From assembly GCF_019090165.1 (NCBI RefSeq), contig NZ_JAHRIB010000204.1, forward strand, positions 51,792-115,791: a stretch of DNA of 64,000 nt, read 5' to 3'. A program made the position numbers and the translations under genes. Numbering within the stretch: the stretch's first letter is position 1; each line of letters starts with the position of its first letter. Below are positions 14,860 to 23,493 of this stretch, one piece after another. The stretch is from Streptomyces sp. BV286 (GTDB taxonomy: Bacteria; Actinomycetota; Actinomycetes; Streptomycetales; Streptomycetaceae). The notes under the pieces were generated by a model. The model worked only from the letters and a program-made list of their open reading frames with translations, had not been told where the DNA came from and did no database searches.

Positions 14860-16401
14860 GTGTCGGCCAGCACATCCCGTACGCTCCCGCCGGAGATCGC
14901 CGAGTCCGTCTCTGTCATGGCGCTCATCGAGCGGGGAAAGGCTGAGGGGCAGATCGCCGGCGATGACGTGCGTCGGGCCTTCGAAGCTGACCAGATTCCG
15001 GCCACTCAGTGGAAGAACGTACTGCGCAGCCTCAACCAGATCCTCGAGGAAGAGGGTGTGACGCTGATGGTCAGTGCCGCGGAGCCCAAGCGCACCCGGA
15101 AGAGCGTCGCAGCGAAGAGTCCCGCCAAGCGCACCGCCACCAAGACCGTCGCGGCGAAGACGGCGACAGCCAAGAAGGCCACCGCCACCGCCACGCCGGT
15201 GATGCCTGACGCCGACGCTCCCGCCGAGGACGCGTCCGCCAAGAAGGCCGCTGCCAAGAAGACGACGGCCAAGAAGGCCGTCGCCAAGAAGACCGTCGCC
15301 AAGAAGACGACGGCCAAGAAGACCACCGGCAAGAAGGACGACGCCGAGGTGGGCGACGACGAGGCGGCCGAAGAGACCGTCGGCGCCGCCAAGCCCGGCG
15401 AAGAGGAAGAAGAGGGCGGGGAGAACAAGGGCTTCGTCCTGTCCGACGAGGACGAGGACGACGCCCCCGCGCAGCAGGTCGCCGTCGCCGGTGCCACTGC
15501 CGACCCCGTCAAGGACTACCTCAAGCAGATCGGCAAGGTCCCGCTGCTCAACGCCGAGCAGGAGGTCGAGCTCGCCAAGCGCATCGAGGCCGGCCTGTTC
15601 GCCGAGGACAAGCTCGCCAACGCCGACAAGCTGGCGCCGAAGCTCAAGCGCGAGCTGGAGATCATCGCCGAGGACGGGCGCCGCGCCAAGAACCACCTCC
15701 TGGAGGCCAACCTCCGCCTGGTGGTCTCGCTGGCCAAGCGTTACACCGGCCGCGGCATGCTCTTCCTGGACCTGATCCAGGAGGGCAACCTCGGTCTGAT
15801 CCGCGCGGTCGAGAAGTTCGACTACACCAAGGGCTACAAGTTCTCCACGTACGCCACCTGGTGGATCCGTCAGGCGATCACCCGCGCCATGGCCGACCAG
15901 GCCCGCACCATCCGTATCCCGGTGCACATGGTCGAGGTCATCAACAAGCTCGCGCGCGTCCAGCGCCAGATGCTCCAGGACCTGGGCCGCGAGCCCACCC
16001 CGGAGGAGCTGGCCAAGGAACTCGACATGACCCCCGAGAAGGTCATCGAGGTCCAGAAGTACGGCCGTGAGCCGATCTCCCTCCACACCCCCCTCGGTGA
16101 GGACGGCGACAGCGAGTTCGGTGACCTCATCGAGGACTCCGAGGCCGTCGTCCCGGCCGACGCGGTGAGCTTCACGCTCCTCCAGGAGCAGCTGCACTCC
16201 GTCCTGGACACCCTGTCCGAGCGCGAGGCGGGTGTCGTCTCGATGCGCTTCGGGCTCACCGACGGTCAGCCGAAGACCCTCGACGAGATCGGCAAGGTGT
16301 ACGGCGTGACGCGCGAGCGCATCCGCCAGATCGAGTCCAAGACGATGTCGAAGCTGCGTCACCCCTCGCGCTCGCAGGTCCTGCGCGACTACCTCGACTA
16401 G
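14860..16401 (+). CDS. hrdB: Principal RNA polymerase sigma factor HrdB
   Basis: A 513-residue sigma-70, close to the 511 residues of S. coelicolor HrdB. Region 1.1 is at the N-terminus (LPPEIAESVSVMALIERGKAEGQIAGDDV). Residues 75-205 are an unusual Lys/Ala-rich segment of AKK repeats followed by an acidic stretch, typical of streptomycete HrdB. Region 1.2 starts at DPVKDYLKQIGKVPLLNAEQEVELAKRIE, region 2 includes NLRLVVSLAKRYTGRGMLFLDLIQEGNLGLIRAVEKFDYTKGYKFSTYATWWIRQAITRA, and region 4.2 ends GVTRERIRQIESKTMSKLRHPSRSQVLRDYLD. GTG 14860 is set by GAGAGG 6 nt upstream. It directs housekeeping transcription. Confidence 0.98.
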   Translation: MSASTSRTLPPEIAESVSVMALIERGKAEGQIAGDDVRRAFEADQIPATQWKNVLRSLNQILEEEGVTLMVSAAEPKRTRKSVAAKSPAKRTATKTVAAKTATAKKATATATPVMPDADAPAEDASAKKAAAKKTTAKKAVAKKTVAKKTTAKKTTGKKDDAEVGDDEAAEETVGAAKPGEEEEEGGENKGFVLSDEDEDDAPAQQVAVAGATADPVKDYLKQIGKVPLLNAEQEVELAKRIEAGLFAEDKLANADKLAPKLKRELEIIAEDGRRAKNHLLEANLRLVVSLAKRYTGRGMLFLDLIQEGNLGLIRAVEKFDYTKGYKFSTYATWWIRQAITRAMADQARTIRIPVHMVEVINKLARVQRQMLQDLGREPTPEELAKELDMTPEKVIEVQKYGREPISLHTPLGEDGDSEFGDLIEDSEAVVPADAVSFTLLQEQLHSVLDTLSEREAGVVSMRFGLTDGQPKTLDEIGKVYGVTRERIRQIESKTMSKLRHPSRSQVLRDYLD

Positions 16402-16419
16402 GTCTCGACCGCAGTAGTC

Positions 16420-16459
16420 ACCGAGGGCCCGGCTTCCGACAGGAAGCCGGGCCCTCGGT
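16420..16459. terminator. hrdB terminator
   Basis: An 18-bp perfect stem, ACCGAGGGCCCGGCTTCC and its complement, with loop GACA, 18 nt after the hrdB stop codon. Confidence 0.88.
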
Positions 16460-16533
16460 ACGTGCGGAGTGCGAGGTGCCTCACCCTGGATCACTCTGGG
16501 TTTCTCGTGACAACCGCAGAGTGAGGAGTGCGC

Positions 16534-17349
16534 ATGAGTCGTCCCTTCGCCCGAGCGCTGGCCCTTGTGGCCGCGGCGGCCGTGATACCACTGGCGGCCC
16601 CTGCCCCAGCGACGGCCGATGTCGTCATCGGTGGCTACCCGGTCGAGATCTCCGCGGCCCCTTGGACGGTGGCCCTGTCCAGTCGTGACCGGTTCGGGGG
16701 TACACGCGCGGGGCAGTTCTGCGGGGGCGTGGTGATCGGGCCGTCCACGGTGCTGACCGCCGCCCACTGCCTCAGTGAGGACGTACTGGGTGCGCCTGCG
16801 CGTCAGGTCCGGGATCTGCGGATCGTCGCGGGCCGCGGGGACCTGCGGGCGGACGGGGGCAGCGAGATCGCCGTACGTGACATCTGGATCAACCCGCGCC
16901 ACGACAGCTACACGAACGCCGGGGACTTCGCCGTGCTCACCCTCGCGGCGCCGCTCGCCGCCGAGGCGGTTCTTCGTATGGCGGGCGCCGGGGACGCGGC
17001 GTACCGGCCCGGTACGGGCGCCGTGGTCTACGGCTGGGGCGACACGACGGGAAGCGGCGACTACGCGAGCGCTCTGCGGGCCGGCCGTGTCCAGGTGCTG
17101 TCCGACGCCGTCTGCGAGAAGGCGTACCCGGGCAGCGCGGACGGAACGTACTTGGCCCGCTCCATGCTGTGTGCGGGGGAGGAGAGCGGAGGCCGCGACG
17201 CCTGCCAGGGGGACAGCGGTGGGCCCCTGGTCGCCGAGGGGCGGCTGATCGGCCTCGTGTCGTGGGGGAGCGGCTGCGGGCGGGCCGGCAGCCCAGGGGT
17301 GTACACGCGGGTCTCGGAGGTCGTCAGGACGCTCGGAGACGGCCGCTGA
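16534..17349 (+). CDS. Secreted trypsin-like serine protease (S1 family)
   Basis: A 271-residue exported protease. Residues 1-28 form a Sec signal peptide ending APATA-D. The mature enzyme starts VVIGGYPVEI, an IVGG-like N-terminus that normally inserts to activate the site. The catalytic triad is visible: His78 in LTAAHC, Asp131 in NAGDFAVL and Ser228 in CQGDSGGPL. Asp222 upstream of the serine predicts trypsin-like preference for Arg/Lys. Cys63/Cys79, Cys194/Cys213 and further C-terminal cysteines are disposed as in the family. ATG 16534 has GAGGAG 5 nt upstream; GTG 16528 is a poorer choice. It is monocistronic between two strong hairpins. Confidence 0.92.
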   Translation: MSRPFARALALVAAAAVIPLAAPAPATADVVIGGYPVEISAAPWTVALSSRDRFGGTRAGQFCGGVVIGPSTVLTAAHCLSEDVLGAPARQVRDLRIVAGRGDLRADGGSEIAVRDIWINPRHDSYTNAGDFAVLTLAAPLAAEAVLRMAGAGDAAYRPGTGAVVYGWGDTTGSGDYASALRAGRVQVLSDAVCEKAYPGSADGTYLARSMLCAGEESGGRDACQGDSGGPLVAEGRLIGLVSWGSGCGRAGSPGVYTRVSEVVRTLGDGR

Positions 17350-17379
17350 GGGCCGTCTGACGGCTTGGGCAGACACGAG

Positions 17380-17418
17380 CAGGGCGGCCGCCCCTGAAAT
17401 CCAGGGGCGGCCGCCCTG
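17380..17418. terminator. Bidirectional terminator between protease and zinc-ribbon gene
   Basis: A 17-bp perfect stem (CAGGGCGGCCGCCCCTG and complement) with loop AAATC. It lies between two convergent genes and can serve both. Confidence 0.85.
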
Positions 17419-17461
17419 TCACCGGCCTGTGCCGGAGATGGCTCGTCGTCTGCGCGAAGTG

Positions 17462-17692
17462 TCAGTGCTCTTCGTCGTTGGCGCTTGCCGGGGCGGCCGT
17501 GAGCCGCTCCGTCTCGTCCTGTATCTCAGCGGCGATCTTCTTGAGTTCCGGCTCGAACTTGCGCCCATGGTGGGCACAGAAGAGCAGTTCACCACCGCTG
17601 AGGAGGACGACGCGCAGATATGCCTGGGCGCCGCAACGGTCGCAGCGGTCAGCGGCCGTCAGCGGGCTCGCGGGGGTCAGAACAGTAGTCAC
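17462..17692 (-). CDS. Small zinc-ribbon-like protein (DUF7455 type)
   Basis: A 76-residue soluble protein widespread in actinobacteria. CDRCGAQAYLRVVL and LLFCAHHGRKFEP provide CxxC and CxxH pairs that probably bind zinc; the rest is an acidic helix. Start GTG 17692 has GAAGAGGCGAC before it, a good binding site. The function is unknown. It is divergent from parE across a 440-bp gap and converges on the protease gene, with a shared terminator. Confidence 0.85.
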   Translation of the reverse strand: MTTVLTPASPLTAADRCDRCGAQAYLRVVLLSGGELLFCAHHGRKFEPELKKIAAEIQDETERLTAAPASANDEEH

Positions 17693-18132
17693 GTCGCCTC
17701 TTCTCTAGCTCGACGAGCTGTCGTACCAGGGTCAACATCCAACCAGGCCGAAAACGTTCCCGCTCTGGCTCTTCCTCGAAAAAAATCTTTCCGAGTCGGC
17801 TGTCTGCTGCCGGTTGGCGGCGAATGAGCCGTATTGCGTGTCTTCGTGTCTTACGGGTTTCGCGCTCTGTCAGGTTCAGTCCTCCCGGCTGGCTTGCCGG
17901 TTGTTCTTGAGGACGTGCCCGGAGCCTAAATGGTTCATGCCTGGAAGGGAACGTGATATGTACTTCACTCCAACGAGGGATCGAACACGCATGCGACTCT
18001 GGACTAGTCTGAGTTTAGGACGAGGGTGGCGTTACAACGGCTCTACCAGGCCTCGGTACCCTCGGACCGGTGACCGAAGCCGGACCCTTACCCAAAAGGG
18101 CCCCAACTGAAATTCAGCGAGGAGCGAACCGC
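17693..18132. other. Divergent region upstream of parE
   Basis: 440 bp with no convincing gene; it carries the promoters of the small zinc-ribbon protein and parE. It is less GC-rich than its neighbours, with an A-run around 17780. The clearest parE signal is TACCCT at 18057-18062, 7 nt before an in-frame GTG at 18070. Confidence 0.55.
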
Positions 18133-20256
18133 GTGACCGCCGAGACGTCCGTGCCGTCCACAGCCCTGCTGACCGGAGCAGATCGGGACGGTTCCAACTA
18201 CACCGCGCGGCACCTGCTCGTCCTCGAGGGCCTCGAGGCCGTGCGGAAGCGCCCGGGCATGTACATCGGATCGACCGACAGCCGCGGTCTGATGCACTGC
18301 CTCTGGGAGATCATCGACAACTCCGTGGACGAGGCCCTCGGAGGCTACTGCGACCACATCGACGTGACCCTGCACGACGACGGCTCCGTCGAGGTGCGGG
18401 ACAACGGCCGGGGCATCCCGGTCGATGTCGAGCCCAAAACAGGCCTTTCGGGCGTCGAGGTCGTGATGACCAAGCTGCACGCCGGAGGCAAGTTCGGCGG
18501 CGGCTCGTACGCGGCCTCCGGCGGTCTGCACGGCGTGGGCGCCTCCGTGGTGAACGCGCTCTCGGCCCGCCTGGACGTCGAGGTGGACCGCGGAGGCAAC
18601 ACCCACGCGGTGAGCTTCCGGCGGGGCACGCCGGGCGCCTTCAAGGGGGACGGCGCCGAGGCCACGTTCGACGCGTCGGCCGGGCTGCGCAAGCTCAAGA
18701 GGATCCCCAAGACCCGCACCGGCACGCGCGTGCGCTACTGGGCCGACCGTCAGATCTTCCTCAAGGACGCCAAGCTCTCCCTGGAGAACCTCCACCAGCG
18801 CGCCCGCCAGACCGCCTTCCTGGTTCCCGGCCTCACCATCGTCGTCCGTGACGAGTTCGGGCTCGGGGAGGGTGGCAGCAAGGGTGAGGAGTCCTTCCGC
18901 TTCGACGGCGGCATCAGCGAGTTCTGCGAGTACCTGGCCTCGGACAAGCCCGTCTGCGATGTACTCCGCTTCTCCGGCCAGGGCATCTTCAAGGAGACGG
19001 TCCCGGTCCTCGACGACCACGGCCAGATGACCCCGACCGAGGTCACCCGCGAGCTGGGCGTCGACGTGGCGATGCGCTGGGGCACGGGCTACGACACGAC
19101 GCTCAAGTCGTTCGTGAACATCATCGCCACCCCCAAGGGCGGAACCCACGTCGCGGGCTACGAACAAGCCGTCATGAAGACGATCAACGAAGTGCTGCGG
19201 ACCAAGAAGATGCTGCGCGTCGCCGAGGACGACGTCGTCAAGGACGACGCTCTGGAGGGGCTCACCGCCGTTGTCACCGTGCGCCTCGCCGAGCCCCAGT
19301 TCGAGGGCCAGACGAAGGAGGTGCTCGGCACCTCCGCAGCCCGTCGCATCGTGACGAACGTCGTCGCCAAGGAGCTCAAGGCGTTCCTGACCTCTACGAA
19401 GCGGGACGCGGCCGCACAGGCCCGTGTCGTCCTGGAGAAGGCGGTCGCCGCCGCGCGCACGAGAATCGCGGCCCGCCAGCACAAGGACGCGCAGCGGCGG
19501 AAGACGGCCCTGGAGTCCTCCTCGCTGCCCGCCAAGCTCGCCGACTGCCGCAGCGACGACGTGGAGCGCAGCGAGCTGTTCATCGTCGAGGGAGACTCGG
19601 CGCTCGGCACCGCCAAGCTCGCCCGGAACTCCGAGTTCCAGGCCCTGCTGCCGATTCGCGGAAAGATCCTCAACGTTCAGAAGTCGTCCGTGTCGGACAT
19701 GCTGAAGAACGTCGAGTGCGGCGCGATCATCCAGGTCATAGGGGCTGGCTCGGGCCGTACGTTCGACATCGACGCCGCCCGGTACGGGAAGATCATCCTG
19801 CTGGTCGACGCAGATGTCGACGGCGCGCACATCCGCTGCCTGCTCCTGACGCTCTTCCAGCGCTACATGCGGCCCATGGTCGAGGCCGGCCGGGTGTTCG
19901 CGGCCGTGCCGCCGCTCCACCGGATCGAGCTGAGCCAGCCCAAGAAGGGCCAGGACAAGTACATCTACACGTACTCGGACCGCGAACTGCGGGACACCCT
20001 GCTCGAGCTCCAGCGCAAGAACGTGCGGTACAAGGACTCCATCCAGCGCTACAAGGGCCTGGGCGAGATGGACGCGGACCAGCTGGCCGAGACGACGATG
20101 GATCCGCGCCACCGCACGCTGCGCCGGATCAACATCTCCGACCTCGAGGCCTCCGAGCAGGTCTTCGACCTGTTGATGGGCAACGACGTCGCTCCGCGCA
20201 AGGAGTTCATCTCCAGCTCCGCGGCGACCCTGGACCGCTCACGCATCGACGCGTAG
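18133..20256 (+). CDS. parE: DNA topoisomerase IV subunit B (GyrB-like)
   Basis: A 707-residue ATPase subunit of the type IIA topoisomerase that decatenates chromosomes. The GHKL ATPase begins with YTARHLLVLEGLEAVRKRPGMYIGS; EIIDNSVDEALGG, DNGRGIPVD and GGLHGVGASVVNALS are the nucleotide-binding motifs. The TOPRIM part has EGDSALGTAKLARN and DADVDGAHIRCLLL. The family ends DLLMGNDVAPRKEFI. GTG 18133 is chosen for GAGGAG 8 nt upstream and agreement with the remembered 707-residue homologue. An in-frame GTG at 18070 would add 21 residues. Its partner parC is 11 kb downstream on the other strand rather than adjacent. Confidence 0.95.
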   Translation: MTAETSVPSTALLTGADRDGSNYTARHLLVLEGLEAVRKRPGMYIGSTDSRGLMHCLWEIIDNSVDEALGGYCDHIDVTLHDDGSVEVRDNGRGIPVDVEPKTGLSGVEVVMTKLHAGGKFGGGSYAASGGLHGVGASVVNALSARLDVEVDRGGNTHAVSFRRGTPGAFKGDGAEATFDASAGLRKLKRIPKTRTGTRVRYWADRQIFLKDAKLSLENLHQRARQTAFLVPGLTIVVRDEFGLGEGGSKGEESFRFDGGISEFCEYLASDKPVCDVLRFSGQGIFKETVPVLDDHGQMTPTEVTRELGVDVAMRWGTGYDTTLKSFVNIIATPKGGTHVAGYEQAVMKTINEVLRTKKMLRVAEDDVVKDDALEGLTAVVTVRLAEPQFEGQTKEVLGTSAARRIVTNVVAKELKAFLTSTKRDAAAQARVVLEKAVAAARTRIAARQHKDAQRRKTALESSSLPAKLADCRSDDVERSELFIVEGDSALGTAKLARNSEFQALLPIRGKILNVQKSSVSDMLKNVECGAIIQVIGAGSGRTFDIDAARYGKIILLVDADVDGAHIRCLLLTLFQRYMRPMVEAGRVFAAVPPLHRIELSQPKKGQDKYIYTYSDRELRDTLLELQRKNVRYKDSIQRYKGLGEMDADQLAETTMDPRHRTLRRINISDLEASEQVFDLLMGNDVAPRKEFISSSAATLDRSRIDA

Positions 20257-20264
20257 GCCGTCGG

Positions 20265-20296
20265 ACGGGGCCGGTCGGAACGCAGACGGGCCCCGT
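20265..20296 (+). terminator. Possible parE terminator
   Basis: Inverted repeat ACGGGGCC / GGCCCCGT with a 16-nt loop, starting 9 nt after the stop codon. Short but well placed. Confidence 0.4.
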
Positions 20297-20399
20297 TGCG
20301 ATGCAGAGGCGGGAGCTGCCCGTGAGGGCGCGGCAGAGGCAGGAGCCGCCGCCCGTGAGGCGGCATGGGCAGGAGTCGCCCGTGATGACGCGGCAGATC

Positions 20400-20421
20400 G
20401 TCTCCACCCCCGGGTGGAGAC
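20400..20421. promoter_or_regulatory. 22-bp palindrome upstream of the two-component operon
   Basis: GTCTCCACCC CC GGGTGGAGAC is a perfect 10-bp inverted repeat with a 2-bp centre, 130 bp before the membrane-protein start. A second short inverted repeat, CCAGGG...CCCTGG, with a duplicated GATCCACCC, follows at 20430-20456. It is a good candidate for the NarL-type regulator encoded two genes downstream. Confidence 0.5.
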
Positions 20422-20550
20422 GGGCCGGTCCAGGGATCCACCCATGATCCACCCTGGCGCCGATCTGCCGGCCGGTCCGTCTCCGTAGCGTCGAAGGTGT
20501 CGACAGCGCCCGCCGTCGGCACCCGCTTCTCCTCGCTCACGGAGGCCGCG

Positions 20551-21075
20551 ATGTCCGGGCTTGTCGATGTCCTGGCGATTCTCGCCGTTGCCGTCCTGGT
20601 GGTCGCTCGCCAGTTCCGCCCCCGTCGGATCGAGACGGACCGGCGTTGGTGGGTCGTGCCCGGGGTGCTGGTCTTTCTCGCCCTGCGCGAGCCCGGCCTG
20701 TTCGACCCCCGCCATCAGACGGAATCAGTTCTCCTGCTCGGCGCCGAGCTCCTCATCGCCCTGGCCACAGGCGCCGGCTGGGCGTGGACGACACGGCTGT
20801 GGACGACATCCGACGGAGCGGTGTGGACCCGGAGCAGCAAGGCCAGTGCTCTCGTGTGGATCACCGGCATAGCCCTGCGGGCGGGCTTTTTCGGCCTCGG
20901 CGTCGTGCTCGGTCTTCGTCAGGACACCTCCGCCCTGCTCCTCGGGCTCGCGCTGACGCTGCTGGCTCGCTCGGGCATCCTGACCTGGCGGGCGCACGGT
21001 CTGCGCCCGGTGACCGAGCAGAGCACGGCCTACTGTGAAGACCTGCCTCGTCCCTTGCGCAAGGAGCGGGTGTGA
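20551..21075 (+). CDS. Multi-pass membrane protein (DUF1453-like)
   Basis: A 174-residue integral membrane protein with about five hydrophobic helices (LVDVLAILAVAVLVV; WVVPGVLVFLALR; VLLLGAELLIALATGAGWAW; ALVWITGIALRAGFFGLGVVLG; ALLLGLALTLLARSGIL). ATG 20551 has GGAGG 5 nt upstream. It is the first gene of a three-gene operon: its stop overlaps the GTG of the sensor kinase (GTGA), which overlaps the regulator (ATGA). Membrane protein plus kinase plus NarL regulator sets often respond to envelope stress or membrane-active compounds, so this protein may assist signal perception. Family assignment is tentative. Confidence 0.75.
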   Translation: MSGLVDVLAILAVAVLVVARQFRPRRIETDRRWWVVPGVLVFLALREPGLFDPRHQTESVLLLGAELLIALATGAGWAWTTRLWTTSDGAVWTRSSKASALVWITGIALRAGFFGLGVVLGLRQDTSALLLGLALTLLARSGILTWRAHGLRPVTEQSTAYCEDLPRPLRKERV

Positions 21076-22223
21076 CGGAGAACGTCTGGCAGCGCTGGCC
21101 CTCCCGTGAGGCACTCTCCCGAGCGGGAGTCCCCAGGGCGCGGCGCGGGCTCGCCACAGCCGCGCGCGTCGTCGCCGTCGGTGTCCTCCTGGGCACGACC
21201 TTCACGGGCAGTGATCTGCATGGCTGGGGCGTCGCGGTAGCCGTTCCGGCTGTCCTCGTGTGCGGGGCCGGGCTCTGGGGCTTCCGGAGGACGACGCTCG
21301 AACACCGGCTCCTGCCCTCACTGGGACTGCTCGCACTGCTCCTCGGCGTCGGGCTGGCGGCACAAGGTGCGGGCGTACGGGTACCGGCCCTCGTCCTGTG
21401 GTGCGTGTGCGGCATCGCCGCGATGGAGCGGCTTCCCCTCGTGGCCGCGCTGCCCGCCACCTCCGCGGCACTGGGGGCGTACGCCGTGGTCAGTGACGAC
21501 AGCTGGCCGGCCGTGATGGCCACGACCGGAGGGCTCGCCCTGCTCGGCTACGTGCTCCGGCTGGATGCCGAGGCCCGCGGCACCACCCAGCGGCTGCTCG
21601 TCCAGGAGCGGGCCGCGCGGGCGGCCGAGGCAAAGACGGCGGCGCTCGCGGAGCGGGCCAGGATCGCGCGGGAGATCCACGACGTACTGGCGCACAGCCT
21701 CTCGGCGCAGCTCGTGCACCTGGAGGCCGCCCGACTGCTGATCGAGAAGGGAGCGGAGAAGGGCCAGATCCTCGACCGGGTCGTCGCCGCACGGGGCATG
21801 GCCCGTGAAGGGCTGGCGGAGACCCGGCAGGCACTCTCGGCGCTGCGCGGAGAGCTGTCCCCCGTGGAGGAGTTCCTGACCGAGCTCGTAGCCCAGGCCG
21901 ACGAAGCGGATGTCACTGTCACGGGTGAACGGCGGCCGCTTCCCGCCGAGGTGTCCCAGGCGGTCCGCAGAGTCGCCCAGGAAGCCCTGACGAACGTCCG
22001 CAAGCATGCGCCTGGCGCCAAGGTCCGCATACGGATGGACTACGGCCGGAGCGAGGTGATGCTGCACGTACGGGACTCGGGTGCGCCGCCGGGGGAGTTC
22101 ACGCACTCCGGCGCCGGATACGGTCTGCTCGGAATGCGGGAACGGGCCGAGCTGCTGGGAGGCTCGCTGGAGGCCGGCCCGTACGAGGAGGGGTTCGCGG
22201 TGACGCTGAAGGTGCCCGTATGA
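21072..22223 (+). CDS. Sensor histidine kinase (HisKA_3, NarL-partner type)
   Basis: A 383-residue membrane kinase. About five hydrophobic segments in residues 20-165 form an intramembrane sensor without a large external loop. The dimerisation box is ERARIAREIHDVLAHSLSAQLVHLEAARLL with phospho-accepting His203. The ATPase domain has EALTNVRKHAPGA (N box) and GYGLLGMRERAELLGG. The GTG start overlaps the preceding stop by 4 nt and the stop overlaps the regulator's ATG, so the three are translated together. The stimulus is unknown. Confidence 0.93.
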   Translation: MTENVWQRWPSREALSRAGVPRARRGLATAARVVAVGVLLGTTFTGSDLHGWGVAVAVPAVLVCGAGLWGFRRTTLEHRLLPSLGLLALLLGVGLAAQGAGVRVPALVLWCVCGIAAMERLPLVAALPATSAALGAYAVVSDDSWPAVMATTGGLALLGYVLRLDAEARGTTQRLLVQERAARAAEAKTAALAERARIAREIHDVLAHSLSAQLVHLEAARLLIEKGAEKGQILDRVVAARGMAREGLAETRQALSALRGELSPVEEFLTELVAQADEADVTVTGERRPLPAEVSQAVRRVAQEALTNVRKHAPGAKVRIRMDYGRSEVMLHVRDSGAPPGEFTHSGAGYGLLGMRERAELLGGSLEAGPYEEGFAVTLKVPV

Positions 22224-22900
22224 CGGAAGCGGACGGCACGCCGCCGGCCCGTGTCGTCGTGGCGGACGACCAGACCGTGGTGCGCGAGGGCATCGTGATG
22301 CTGCTCGGTCTGCTGCCGGGGATCGAGGTCGTCGGTGCGGCCGCCGACGGGAACGAGGCCGTGCGACTGGTGGCCGAGCTCGACCCGGACGTGGTGCTGA
22401 TGGATCTGCGGATGCCCCGGTGCGACGGAGCCGAGGCAACTGGACGCATCAGGTCGGAGTACCCGAGAACGCAGGTCGTCGTGCTCACCACGTACGCGGA
22501 CGACGCGTCGCTGTTTCCCGCGCTCAAGGCCGGGGCCCGTGGCTATCTCACGAAGGACGCCGGCGGCGACGAGATCGTACGAGCCGTGCACAGCGTGCTG
22601 TCCGGGGACGCCGGGCTCTCGCCGGGCATCCAGCGACGGCTGCTGGAGCGGCTGTCGGAACCGGAGCCCACCGGCCCCGCGCAGGAGACTCCGGACGGGC
22701 TCACCGCGCGGGAGACGGAGGTACTGGTGCTGATCGCCGACGGCCTGACCAACCAGGAGATCGCCCGCAAGCTGCATGTGTCCACCGCCACGGTGAAGAC
22801 CCATATCAACAACCTCTTCGCCAAGACCGGGCTCAAGGACCGTGCACAGGCCGTCCGTTACGCCTTCGGGAAGGGACTTGTGCGGCCACCAGGGGGGTGA
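22220..22900 (+). CDS. NarL/LuxR-family response regulator
   Basis: A 226-residue regulator. The receiver domain starts RVVVADDQTVVREGI; Asp62 in VVLMDLRMP is the phosphorylation site, with Thr in LTTYAD and Lys in YLTKDAG. The C-terminal LuxR-type helix-turn-helix is LTARETEVLVLIADGLTNQEIARKLHVSTATVKTHINNLFAKTGLKDRAQAVRYAF. It is the last gene of the membrane protein/kinase/regulator operon, overlapping the kinase by ATGA. The palindrome at 20400-20421 is the best local candidate for its binding site. Confidence 0.94.
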   Translation: MTEADGTPPARVVVADDQTVVREGIVMLLGLLPGIEVVGAAADGNEAVRLVAELDPDVVLMDLRMPRCDGAEATGRIRSEYPRTQVVVLTTYADDASLFPALKAGARGYLTKDAGGDEIVRAVHSVLSGDAGLSPGIQRRLLERLSEPEPTGPAQETPDGLTARETEVLVLIADGLTNQEIARKLHVSTATVKTHINNLFAKTGLKDRAQAVRYAFGKGLVRPPGG

Positions 22901-23004
22901 GTCACCTGATGGGGTGAAGTACGGGGAGAGAAGAGTCAGGGATCTTCCCATTCTGTCCATCCTTGGGCACGCGGCCGAAACGGGCGGCGGACAAGGAGAG
23001 TTCG

Positions 23005-23493
23005 GTGGAGAAGCACGACGGTCCCGACTCCGGAAAGGTCCGGTTCGACGACCCCTGGTACGACGCGCTCGCCTCCGGGTGGGGAGAGTTGGACAGCACG
23101 GGCGCGCCCGCCTCCGCTGTGCCGACCGCGCGCAGGGAGCAGGAGGACCGGAGCGCCCGCGCAGCCGATGTCTATCTGGAGGTGCAGCGCAGTGCGGCCT
23201 TTCAGGAGGTGCGCAGCCGGTACCGGCGGTTCGTGATCCCGGCCGTCGCGGTCTTCTTCACCTGGTATGTGGGGTATGTCGTGACGGCGACCACGGCACC
23301 GGCCTTCATGGCGCGGCCCGTCGCCGGAGCAGTGAACGTGGCCATGGTCGCGGGGCTCGGACAGTTCCTCACGACGTTCCTGTTCACGTGGGCGTACGCG
23401 CGGCACGCACGGTTGCGCAGAGACCGCGCCGCGCTCGATCTGCGCTGGGACACCCAGGAGCTGACGCGCAGCGTCGCGGGCGGTGAGAGGTGA
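23005..23493 (+). CDS. DUF485 membrane protein paired with symporter
   Basis: A 162-residue protein with a soluble N-terminus and two membrane helices (RFVIPAVAVFFTWYVGYVVTA and GAVNVAMVAGLGQFLTTFLFTWAYARHA), the DUF485/YjcH arrangement. Such proteins are encoded just before acetate or monocarboxylate symporters. GTG 23005 is preceded by AAGGAG 6 nt away. The frame is open further upstream, but without a binding site. Its stop overlaps the symporter start (GTGA), so the two are co-translated and probably form one transport unit. Confidence 0.88.
   Translation: MEKHDGPDSGKVRFDDPWYDALASGWGELDSTGAPASAVPTARREQEDRSARAADVYLEVQRSAAFQEVRSRYRRFVIPAVAVFFTWYVGYVVTATTAPAFMARPVAGAVNVAMVAGLGQFLTTFLFTWAYARHARLRRDRAALDLRWDTQELTRSVAGGER

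Noticed and set aside
13786..17376. A very long open frame on the - strand opposite whiH, hrdB and the protease
   Set aside because: It lies entirely antisense to three well-supported genes, has a low-complexity translation reflecting the Ala/Lys repeats of HrdB, and is a typical high-GC shadow frame.
17981..17996. LexA-like sequence TCGAACACGCATGCGA upstream of parE
   Set aside because: The left half matches the SOS box but the right half deviates at key bases (ATGCGA for GTTCGA), and its position relative to the promoter is unremarkable.
17814..18110. 98-codon open frame upstream of parE
   Set aside because: No ribosome binding site, no recognisable family, and it overlaps the parE promoter and leader.
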